From: DATJPR01 sp035506295
GTDB taxonomy: Bacteria; Bacteroidota; Ignavibacteria; UBA10030; UBA6906
NCBI GenBank assembly: GCA_035506295.1
Contig: DATJPR010000033.1
Span: 1 to 14,449, forward strand
Length of the DNA: 14,449 nt
Reading direction: 5' to 3'
Shown: positions 1 to 6,195 of the stretch, piece after piece
Layout of the letters: each line of letters starts with the position of its first letter
Position numbering within the stretch: the stretch's first letter is position 1
Notes under the pieces: generated by a model
What the model saw: only the letters and a program-made list of their open reading frames with translations
The model's database searches: none
What the model was told of the DNA's origin: nothing
Position numbers and translations under genes: made by a program

Positions 1-1
1 A

Positions 2-2527
2 TACCATCCGCACGGCGATGCCGCAGTATACGACACCATGGTCCGCATGGCCCAGGAATTCTCCATGCGGTATCCCCTGGTGGACGGACAGGGAAATTTC
101 GGGTCGTTGGACGGCGACTCCCCCGCAGCGATGCGGTATACAGAAGCACGTCTCGCCCGGATCGCGGAGGAAATGCTGCGCGATCTGCAGAAGAACACGG
201 TCGACTTCGTTCCGAATTTCGACGAAACACTTCGCGAACCGTCAGTTCTTCCTGCGCTGGTGCCGAACCTTCTCGTCAATGGCACAAGCGGCATTGCCGT
301 CGGCATGGCAACGAACATTCCCCCGCACAACCTGGGAGAGGTGATCGACGGGTGCATTGCACTCATCAAAGACCCATCCCTCGCGAACGAGAAGCTGATG
401 AAGTTCGTGAAAGCCCCTGATTTTCCGACGGGCGGGATCATCTACGGGTATGAGGGCGTCAAGGAAGCCTACACCACCGGCCGCGGAAGGATCGTGGTGC
501 GCGCCCGCGCGTCGATCGAAACCGCCAAGAACGACCGGCAGAGCATCGTCATCACGGAAATCCCGTACCAGGTCAACAAGGCGAACCTCATCGAGAAAAT
601 CGCCGACCTCGTCAACGAGAAGAAGCTGGACGACATCTCCGACATCCGCGACGAGTCCGACCGCGACGGCCTGCGCGTGGTGGTGGAGCTGAAGCGTGAT
701 GCGAACGCGGAGGTGATCCTCAACAACCTCTACAAGCACACGCAAATGCAGACCACGTTCGGGGTCATCATGCTCGCCCTCGTGGACGGGCGTCCGAAGG
801 TGCTCACGTTGAAGGAGATGATGGAGCACTTCATCGCCCATCGGAACGACGTGGTCGTCCGGCGGTCGAGGTACGATCTCGAAGAGGCGGAGAAGCGCGC
901 GCACATCCTGGAAGGCTACATCATTGCGCTCGATAACATTGACGCGGTGATCAAGCTGATCCGGGCGTCGAAGGATGTCGAGACGGCGCAGACGGGGTTG
1001 ATGAAGCGCTTCAAGCTGTCCGAGGTCCAGGCGAAGGCCATCCTCGACATGCGGCTGCAGCGCCTCACCGGACTGGAGCGCAAGAAGATCGAGGACGAAT
1101 ACCGCGAGACCATCAAGTTGATCGAACAGCTCCGCGCGATTCTCGCTAGCAAGCAGCTCCAGATGGAGATCATCCGGAAAGAGCTCCTCGAACTCCGCGA
1201 GAAGTATGCCGACGAGCGGCGCACGGAGATCGTGTACAAGGCCGAGGAATTCAGCATTGAGGACATGATCGCCGAGGAACAGGTCGTGGTGACGATCAGT
1301 CACAACGGCTTCATCAAGCGGTATCCCGTCAGCGGCTACCGGCGGCAGTCGCGTGGAGGAAGAGGCGTCACGGGTGCCACGACGCGCGAAGACGACTTCA
1401 TCGAGCACGTCTCGATCGCCGATACGCATGACTATCTGATGCTCTTCACCGACAAGGGGAAATGCTATTGGCTGAAGGTCTTCGAGATCCCCGAAGCGGG
1501 TAAGGCCTCGCGCGGGAAATCCATCTCGACTCTGATCTCCAAAGAGGCGGAAGAGAAAATCACCTCGTATGTGACGGTGAAGAAGTTTGACGATCCGTAT
1601 TTTGTGTTGATGGTGACCGAGCAAGGCATTGTGAAGAAGACCATGCTGGCGGAATTCAGCAACCCGCGGCGATCGGGGATCGGCGCGATCTCGCTGGACA
1701 AGGGGGATCGACTGATGGATGTCCGCCTTACCGACGGCAGTCAGGACATCGTGCTGGGGACGCGGGAGGGGATCGCGATCCGGTTCAACGAGAGTGAAGT
1801 GCGATCGATGGGACGCGGGGCAGGCGGAGTCCGGGGGATCAAGCTGGAAAAGGGCGACCGGGTCATCGGCTCGGTGACGCTAAGACGATCCGGCACAACG
1901 ATCCTGGTGGCGACGGAAAAGGGATTCGGGAAGCGAAGCGAAACCGGCGAATACCGGATCAGTCATCGTGGCGGCAAGGGGATCATCACGATGAAGACCA
2001 CGGACAAGACCGGAAAGATGGTCGCGATCAAGGAAGTTGTGGAGACGGACGATGTCGTGATCATCACGACCGGCGGCATCGTGATACGTCAGCACGCGTC
2101 GGAGATCCGTCTCGCAGGCCGCAACACGATGGGCGTGCGGCTGATCCGACTGGACGCAGGCGACTCGATATCCGACGTTGCTGCGGTTATGTCGGAGGAT
2201 GAAGAACCCAACGGCGAAAAGGGAGAAGCCGATCAGGGTGCCAAGGAAGGCGCCCAGGGCAAACTCTTCGGGGATGACGAAAAAAAAACTCTGAAGGGGA
2301 AGAAGGGGGCGGAGAAGAAACCGGGCCCGATGCCTAAGGTCAAAGCCGCCAAACCCGAGGCAAAGCCCGAGGAGACGAAGAAGGAAGCTGTGAAGTCATC
2401 GCCGAAAGCTGAACCGAAGAAAGCGCCGAAACCAATGCTGAAGAAAGCAGAGCCGGCGAAGAAGGCACCAGCGAAGGCGCAAAAGAAGACAACGGGCAGG
2501 CGGAAACCGGGGTCAAAACGGAAATGA
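2..2527 (+). CDS. gyrA: DNA gyrase subunit A, 5' end cut by the window
   Basis: This is the breakage-reunion subunit of DNA gyrase, which with GyrB introduces negative supercoils using ATP. The reading frame is open from base 2, so the gene starts outside the window; the first visible codon corresponds to E. coli residue 77. The motif YHPHGD is followed by AAVYDT, and the catalytic tyrosine lies in AAMRYTE (codon 137-139), exactly 45 codons later as in E. coli Tyr122. A coiled-coil tower region follows. The C-terminal beta-pinwheel begins with a GyrA box, QSRGGRG (1346-1366), and a second similar motif, HRGGKG, lies near 1965-1980. The GyrA box argues for GyrA rather than ParC. Position 83 is Ala and position 87 is Asp. 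After the pinwheel comes a tail of about 111 residues (2192-2524), first acidic/mixed and then very rich in Lys, Ala and Pro. Full length would be near 917 residues, longer than E. coli GyrA (875). Identification is very secure. Confidence 0.97.
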   Translation, partial: YHPHGDAAVYDTMVRMAQEFSMRYPLVDGQGNFGSLDGDSPAAMRYTEARLARIAEEMLRDLQKNTVDFVPNFDETLREPSVLPALVPNLLVNGTSGIAVGMATNIPPHNLGEVIDGCIALIKDPSLANEKLMKFVKAPDFPTGGIIYGYEGVKEAYTTGRGRIVVRARASIETAKNDRQSIVITEIPYQVNKANLIEKIADLVNEKKLDDISDIRDESDRDGLRVVVELKRDANAEVILNNLYKHTQMQTTFGVIMLALVDGRPKVLTLKEMMEHFIAHRNDVVVRRSRYDLEEAEKRAHILEGYIIALDNIDAVIKLIRASKDVETAQTGLMKRFKLSEVQAKAILDMRLQRLTGLERKKIEDEYRETIKLIEQLRAILASKQLQMEIIRKELLELREKYADERRTEIVYKAEEFSIEDMIAEEQVVVTISHNGFIKRYPVSGYRRQSRGGRGVTGATTREDDFIEHVSIADTHDYLMLFTDKGKCYWLKVFEIPEAGKASRGKSISTLISKEAEEKITSYVTVKKFDDPYFVLMVTEQGIVKKTMLAEFSNPRRSGIGAISLDKGDRLMDVRLTDGSQDIVLGTREGIAIRFNESEVRSMGRGAGGVRGIKLEKGDRVIGSVTLRRSGTTILVATEKGFGKRSETGEYRISHRGGKGIITMKTTDKTGKMVAIKEVVETDDVVIITTGGIVIRQHASEIRLAGRNTMGVRLIRLDAGDSISDVAAVMSEDEEPNGEKGEADQGAKEGAQGKLFGDDEKKTLKGKKGAEKKPGPMPKVKAAKPEAKPEETKKEAVKSSPKAEPKKAPKPMLKKAEPAKKAPAKAQKKTTGRRKPGSKRK
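2192..2524 (+). other. Lys/Ala/Pro-rich C-terminal tail of GyrA
   Basis: The last 111 codons of gyrA encode a low-complexity extension beyond the beta-pinwheel. The first roughly 30 residues are mixed and acidic (SEDEEPNGEKGE). The rest is basic: about one residue in three is Lys, with repeated AKP, PKK and KKAP-type steps, and it ends GRRKPGSKRK. The composition resembles histone H1-like or HC1-like bacterial DNA-binding tails and is probably disordered. An A9 run lies at 2280-2288 within it. In E. coli the GyrA tail is short and acidic and modulates DNA wrapping, so a basic tail may act differently; that is inference. Confidence 0.8.
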
Positions 2528-2528
2528 C

Positions 2529-2543
2529 TCGCCAGCATGGCGA
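2529..2543 (+). other. Small perfect hairpin just after the gyrA stop
   Basis: TCGCCA-gca-TGGCGA is a perfect 6-base-pair inverted repeat with a 3-base loop, starting two bases after the gyrA stop codon. No T-run follows, so it is not a classical intrinsic terminator. It could protect the gyrA mRNA 3' end or be coincidental. Confidence 0.35.
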
Positions 2544-2548
2544 ATAAG

Positions 2549-2672
2549 GTAGGCAGTATGCAGTAAGGAGTAGGCAGAAAGCGGACAGCTGACATTTCAC
2601 TGTCAACTGTCCGCTGTCGACCGTCCACTGATCTTCCGTCTCAACGTCCCAACGTCCCACCGTCTCGAGATC
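2549..2672. repeat. Degenerate tandem heptamer array passing into an octamer array
   Basis: From 2549 to 2632 the sequence divides without slips into twelve 7-base units. The first four are variants of GTAGGCA (gtaggca, gtatgca, gtaagga, gtaggca). Later ones are variants of GACAGNN on one strand or NNCTGTC on the other (cactgtc, aactgtc, cgctgtc). From 2633 to 2672 the period becomes 8 (cttccgtc, tcaacgtc, ccaacgtc, ccaccgtc). The array fills the gap between two convergent genes and encodes nothing convincing. Short tandemly repeated heptamers of this style are known from cyanobacteria and turn up in intergenic DNA of other phyla; function is not established. Confidence 0.8.
2580..2615. terminator. 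Long hairpin between convergent genes, possible bidirectional terminator
   Basis: GCGGACAGCTGACA (2581-2594) pairs with TGTCAACTGTCCGC (2601-2614) around the 6-base loop tttcac, and a flanking A-T pair (2580, 2615) extends the stem to 15 pairs with one mismatch. In the minus-strand RNA that mismatch becomes a G-U wobble, so the stem is complete there. It sits between the ends of gyrA and the minus-strand membrane-protein gene, where a bidirectional terminator is expected. Neither side has a clear T-run, so termination is inferred from position and structure only. The stem is built from the heptamer repeat units. Confidence 0.4.
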
Positions 2673-2684
2673 CACCAACCTCAC

Positions 2685-3275
2685 CTAGGCCGCTTTCGCC
2701 GTTCTCTCCTTCACCACCGCCGCTACGCCAAGACCGGAGACGATCCACGCGAGCACCGCGTCAAGTGTCATCGCCACGGTGTAGTCGGCGGGATAGTCGA
2801 ACCAGTTGTAGTTGGTGAGATGCACGAAGAACGAGACCAGCACACCGAACATTCCGAAAAATGCAGCGCGTGCGATGTAGCTCGAGGCATACGCCGTGCT
2901 TCGCATGAGGAACCAGACGCCGATCAACGCGCAGAGAAAATCGTCGATCAGGCCGTAGATCATCTGGTCCGCCCGTAGCGGCTCGCTCCCGCGCGGATTG
3001 AACACCACCAGGGCAGTCGGACCCGCCTTCAATTTCTCGTTGTATTGCTTTTGCATCTGCTCGTCATTCGCCGGTACGCCGCTCCTGGGAGGCATTGCAG
3101 GGAGATAATAGACACCCTTCGCACCCATAGAGGCCTTCATCGCGCCGAGAAGAGCATCTTCACCGGAAACGCGATGAAGCGAGGAAATGCTGAACGGGAG
3201 TACTGTCCACGATACCGCGCCCCACACGAACAGGAGAATCCCGCCGACCAAACCCCCGAGGAGAAACTGTCGCAT
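2685..3275 (-). CDS. Conserved-looking four-helix membrane protein of unknown function
   Basis: A 196-residue protein whose function I do not recognise. It has an N-terminal hydrophobic helix (about residues 3-25, Gly-rich, then WGAVSW). A soluble stretch of about 80 residues follows, with a GVYYLPAMP segment and a Gln/Lys-rich part. Three more hydrophobic helices come at about 106-125, 134-158 and 166-188. The soluble segment probably lies on the periplasmic side, but topology is inferred. I chose ATG at 3275 because GGAGG at 3281-3285 lies 5 bases before it; a GTG at 3281 overlaps that ribosome-binding site and is less likely. It lies 36 bases downstream of tag on the same strand, so the two may be co-transcribed. 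It converges with gyrA. Confidence 0.75.
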   Translation of the reverse strand: MRQFLLGGLVGGILLFVWGAVSWTVLPFSISSLHRVSGEDALLGAMKASMGAKGVYYLPAMPPRSGVPANDEQMQKQYNEKLKAGPTALVVFNPRGSEPLRADQMIYGLIDDFLCALIGVWFLMRSTAYASSYIARAAFFGMFGVLVSFFVHLTNYNWFDYPADYTVAMTLDAVLAWIVSGLGVAAVVKERTAKAA

Positions 3276-3280
3276 AGGCA

Positions 3281-3285
3281 CCTCC
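3281..3285 (-). promoter_or_regulatory. Ribosome-binding site that fixes the membrane-protein start
   Basis: GGAGG on the minus strand is followed after 5 bases (TGCCT) by ATG at 3275-3273. The longer reading with GTG at 3281 would place the start inside this Shine-Dalgarno sequence, so the ATG two codons later is preferred. Confidence 0.7.
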
Positions 3286-3311
3286 GATTCTGGATTGTTG
3301 AAGGGGAAGAT

Positions 3312-3899
3312 TTATCGACTGCGTGCACACTCCTTGTAGCGGAAACAATCGGTCGTGTGATCATTCACCATCCCGACGGCCTGCATAAATGCATAACAGA
3401 TCGTCGAACCCACAAACGTAAATCCGCGCTTCTTGAGCGCCTTGCTCATGGCATCGGATTCCGGCGTGGAAGCGGGGACTTCCTTGATCGACTTGCGCAT
3501 GGAGGTGATCGGCTTTCCTTCCACAAACTGCCAGAGAAAGGCGTCGAACCCCCCGACCTCCTCGAGAATCTTGAGATAGGCCTTTGCGTTCTTTATCGCC
3601 CCTTCGATCTTGAGACGGTTCCTGACGATCCCGGGATTACGCAAGAGTTTCTCGATACGCGCCTGGCGATAGCGGGCGATCTTCGCTGGATCGAAATCAT
3701 CGAACGCTGCACGATACGCTTCGCGCTTTCGCAAGATCGTGATCCAACTCAGCCCCGCCTGTGCGCCTTCCAGGATCAGCATTTCAAAAAGCCTGTGATC
3801 GTCGTGCAGCGGCACGCCCCATTCCCGGTCGTGATACGACTGGTACAACGGGTCGTCCCCGCACCACGAACAACGTATTACGCCATGATCAGATTTCAC
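3312..3899 (-). CDS. tag: DNA-3-methyladenine glycosylase I
   Basis: This is a base-excision repair enzyme that removes 3-methyladenine from alkylated DNA in the cytoplasm. The 195-residue product matches the usual TAG length. All four zinc ligands known from E. coli TAG (Cys4, His17, His175, Cys179) are found with a constant +6 offset: Cys10 (RCSWCG), His23 (YHDREWG), His181 and Cys185 (NDHTTDC). The pocket residues Glu44 and Trp52 (LEGAQAGLSW) match E. coli Glu38 and Trp46 with the same offset. It should therefore be active. The start is a GTG at 3899, ten residues before the first zinc ligand; an ATG at 3909 is out of frame and stops after five codons. No strong Shine-Dalgarno is visible. 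It is followed after 36 bases by the membrane-protein gene, and a 91-base gap separates it from the VWA gene upstream. Confidence 0.95.
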   Translation of the reverse strand: MKSDHGVIRCSWCGDDPLYQSYHDREWGVPLHDDHRLFEMLILEGAQAGLSWITILRKREAYRAAFDDFDPAKIARYRQARIEKLLRNPGIVRNRLKIEGAIKNAKAYLKILEEVGGFDAFLWQFVEGKPITSMRKSIKEVPASTPESDAMSKALKKRGFTFVGSTICYAFMQAVGMVNDHTTDCFRYKECARSR

Positions 3900-3990
3900 G
3901 AGGGCTCATCTTTCTTTTCTTGCTGTGCCGGGTCTTTGTCTCCACACGCCAATCCGTCTTCACTCCGCTCCGGCGGTTTCCATTCCAAAC

Positions 3991-6150
3991 TCAGAGCATT
4001 CCAGCTTGTTTTCTCAGCAACCACTCAATCGCCAGGAGGATCACGATCGCGCAAATCATCCACAGCGCCTGGCGCAAAGATGCATCGGTTCCGTGAACGA
4101 TCGATTGCTGGACAAACGACGGGTGCGCAAAGAGCATGGAATCCAACCGGTCCACACCGCTCGCGTTGAGATACGCGCCTCCCGTCCGATATGCAATCTG
4201 CCGCAGCAGGAGGTGATTCGCACGGGTGTCCTGAAACTCGAGCTCCGTTCCGCCTACAACAAATCGACCGCGGTCTTCCCCGAGAGGAACGCCGTTCAAC
4301 GTCGAAGTTGCATGATAGCTGTACTCGCCTTCCGTCAGGCCCTCGATCGATCCATCATACCGCCCGTTTCCGATGGATCGGAGATCCGCATCAAACCGGC
4401 GCTCGCCCTGTTCCGCAGTCACATGAAGCGCCGCGCCGTCAAGGGGCTCTGCGTTCTGGTTGTACACCTGTCCCGTGAATTCCACAGCTTCCCCTTCCGG
4501 GAATTCGTCACTCACCGGCGAAACGCGCACGGGGCGCCGTTCTTCCGGCGTCGTCAGCCACTTGATGGTATTCTCCAGAAACACGGCGAGCAGATCCGCC
4601 GTCTGCGCCGATTCCTGTGTCATGAGCCGCCAGCGCCAGATGCCGTATGCAAGAAGGGCCACGGTCTTCTCCTGACCAACCGTGCGCGCGATCAGCAGCG
4701 GATCTCTTGGCGAACCCGGTCCGGATCGAACAGAACCAAGAATGACGCCGCCAGTCTTGACGACGTAAGACCCGACAATGCCAAAGACGGGGGGAAGATC
4801 GTTCCACGCGTCTTGTGCGCCGCCGCTGCTCAGAATCGGATGATCGCGCTGATCGTCTGCAGGTTGGAACGACACCGAGCGTTCCGTGGAGGTCCTCAGC
4901 GACACGGAGAACGGGAAGGTCTGCGCGAGGGCGGGGAATGTCGCGGGGCTCGCGTGCTTTCCATCAATGAAGAGCACGGGCGTTGAGAGCCCGTTGATCT
5001 GTTGCGCGATCAGGCGAATCACGTCGGGAGAAGTCCCGGCCGTCGGAAAACCCACGAAGACCAGGCAGTCGACGGAGTCAACCTCTGACGCTGAGAACCT
5101 TCCTTCATAAAACGAACCACCGGGTTGTTGGGTGAGCGATCGAACGCGGAAATTCTTGTCCTCGGCAAGGGTTTGACGGATCACCGTGATGTCCGGCGAT
5201 GGCTCTCCTGCCAGGACGAGAATTCGGAGCTTGCTCTTCAGAACACGGGCCGTAAAGCCGCGGTGGTTGTTGGCCGTGCTGATTTCTCCGGGCAGAGAGG
5301 TCACACTCACCACGTATCGTTGAAGGCCTTCTCCTTCCGGGACATACGAAAAGTCGACGGTGTATTCCCTGCTGCCGGCTTGAAGACGAAGGGTTTTCCT
5401 ATCCAACACTCTTCCCCCTTTGCTCAGCGTCGCCTCGATGTTTGCGCTGTCGAACCCGGCGGCGGTGATTGTTGCGCGGACAGGGGATTGCGTTCCTGCA
5501 TAGACGAGGTCGTTGGCCACGATGTTCGATACCACAAGGTCCTTCTGCTCGGTGGTATCGCCGATCCCCACGCAGTACACAGGGATATCGAGCCGTCCTG
5601 TTTCGTTGATCGGGTCCCGGCCGAGGGTGTACGTTCCATCGGAGACCAGCAGCACGGCGTTGATGCGCCTTTGCTGGCGCTCGTCGGCGATGGAGCGAAG
5701 CGCCGCTCCGATGTCCGTGCCGCCTTCGTCGAGCCTTAACGTGTCACCGGGTGCGCCGTTCAAAGGACGAAGTTTGATTCCAAACGTATAGGGAAACACC
5801 GAAGCCCGCGATTTGATGCGGTCGAACACCGGAGCGGACCGGACTGTTGCGAGCTCGTCAGCTCGGTTGCCGCCGCGATCGACGATGCGCATGCTCTTGG
5901 AGTTGTCGAAGAGTACCGCCAGCACCGGCGGAGCCGAGGTGGTGAAGCGAAGATGGAGAACAGGATCGAAAAGGAGAAGGACAAAGAGGACGAAGATCGC
6001 GCCGCGCAATCCGGCGAGAGTCCAACGGCGGGCGGAAGAGACCGGAGGTTGTGTCCGCCGATAGAGAAAGAACGCCGCAACTGTCGCAAGGATTGCCAGC
6101 AGCACAACGATCCACAGCGCTGCCGATAGGTCAAGGTGGATGCCAGGCAC
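3991..6150 (-). CDS. Membrane-anchored VWA-domain protein with a GATase-like region, MoxR partner
   Basis: A 719-residue membrane protein, probably the partner of the adjacent MoxR ATPase. Two N-terminal hydrophobic helices (about 10-29 and 45-61) are followed by a von Willebrand A domain (about 75-195) with an apparently complete metal-binding MIDAS: D82-N-S84-K-S86, T145 (GGTDIG) and D171 (LLVSDG). Residues 205-300 look like a beta-rich, Ig-like segment. Residues 305-510 resemble a class I glutamine-amidotransferase fold (LRILVLAGEPSPD, then VDCLVFVGFP and VLFIDG) without a convincing catalytic Cys, so it is probably not enzymatic. Another beta-rich segment spans about 540-635, and a last helix spans about 694-712. 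The start is GTG at 6150, the only sensible start before helix 1, with a weak ribosome-binding site. It lies 45 bases after MoxR and is the last gene of the operon. Its exact role is unknown. Confidence 0.85.
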   Translation of the reverse strand: MPGIHLDLSAALWIVVLLAILATVAAFFLYRRTQPPVSSARRWTLAGLRGAIFVLFVLLLFDPVLHLRFTTSAPPVLAVLFDNSKSMRIVDRGGNRADELATVRSAPVFDRIKSRASVFPYTFGIKLRPLNGAPGDTLRLDEGGTDIGAALRSIADERQQRRINAVLLVSDGTYTLGRDPINETGRLDIPVYCVGIGDTTEQKDLVVSNIVANDLVYAGTQSPVRATITAAGFDSANIEATLSKGGRVLDRKTLRLQAGSREYTVDFSYVPEGEGLQRYVVSVTSLPGEISTANNHRGFTARVLKSKLRILVLAGEPSPDITVIRQTLAEDKNFRVRSLTQQPGGSFYEGRFSASEVDSVDCLVFVGFPTAGTSPDVIRLIAQQINGLSTPVLFIDGKHASPATFPALAQTFPFSVSLRTSTERSVSFQPADDQRDHPILSSGGAQDAWNDLPPVFGIVGSYVVKTGGVILGSVRSGPGSPRDPLLIARTVGQEKTVALLAYGIWRWRLMTQESAQTADLLAVFLENTIKWLTTPEERRPVRVSPVSDEFPEGEAVEFTGQVYNQNAEPLDGAALHVTAEQGERRFDADLRSIGNGRYDGSIEGLTEGEYSYHATSTLNGVPLGEDRGRFVVGGTELEFQDTRANHLLLRQIAYRTGGAYLNASGVDRLDSMLFAHPSFVQQSIVHGTDASLRQALWMICAIVILLAIEWLLRKQAGML

Positions 6151-6168
6151 GGGGACCCCAGAATCGTC

Positions 6169-6190
6169 CGACAGGAACGCAGTCCTGTCG
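6169..6190. other. Intercistronic inverted repeat between MoxR and VWA genes
   Basis: CGACAGGA-acgcag-TCCTGTCG is a perfect 8-base-pair inverted repeat with a 6-base loop, in the 45-base gap between the MoxR stop codon and the VWA start. In the operon mRNA it would form a hairpin about 18 bases before the GTG start. There is no T-run, so it is more likely an mRNA-stability or translation-modulating element than a terminator. Its role is inference. Confidence 0.45.
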
Positions 6191-6195
6191 AAGCC

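Noticed and set aside
242..1624. A 460-codon open frame antisense to gyrA
   Set aside because: It lies wholly inside an unmistakable gyrA. Its product is rich in Asp, His, Arg and Leu with no recognisable motifs, as expected from the reverse frame of a GC-rich gene.
1960..1985. Second GyrA-box-like motif (HRGGKG) in the pinwheel
   Set aside because: Related motifs recur in several blades of GyrA pinwheels, so it is not in itself unusual.
2233..2684. Two minus-strand open frames of about 115-130 codons across the gyrA tail and the gap
   Set aside because: Their translations are the heptamer and octamer repeats read as protein (cyclic Trp/Val/Asp/Gly and Cys/Leu/Thr/Tyr patterns) joined to the reverse of the gyrA tail.
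3900..3990. Possible terminator of the VWA operon or promoter of tag
   Set aside because: Only a 4-bp GC stem (CCGC/GCGG) and no convincing -35/-10 pair were found in these 91 bases, so nothing was annotated.
6151..6159. GGGGACCCC symmetry just before the VWA start
   Set aside because: The arms are separated by a single base, so it cannot form a hairpin; it is probably chance in GC-rich DNA.
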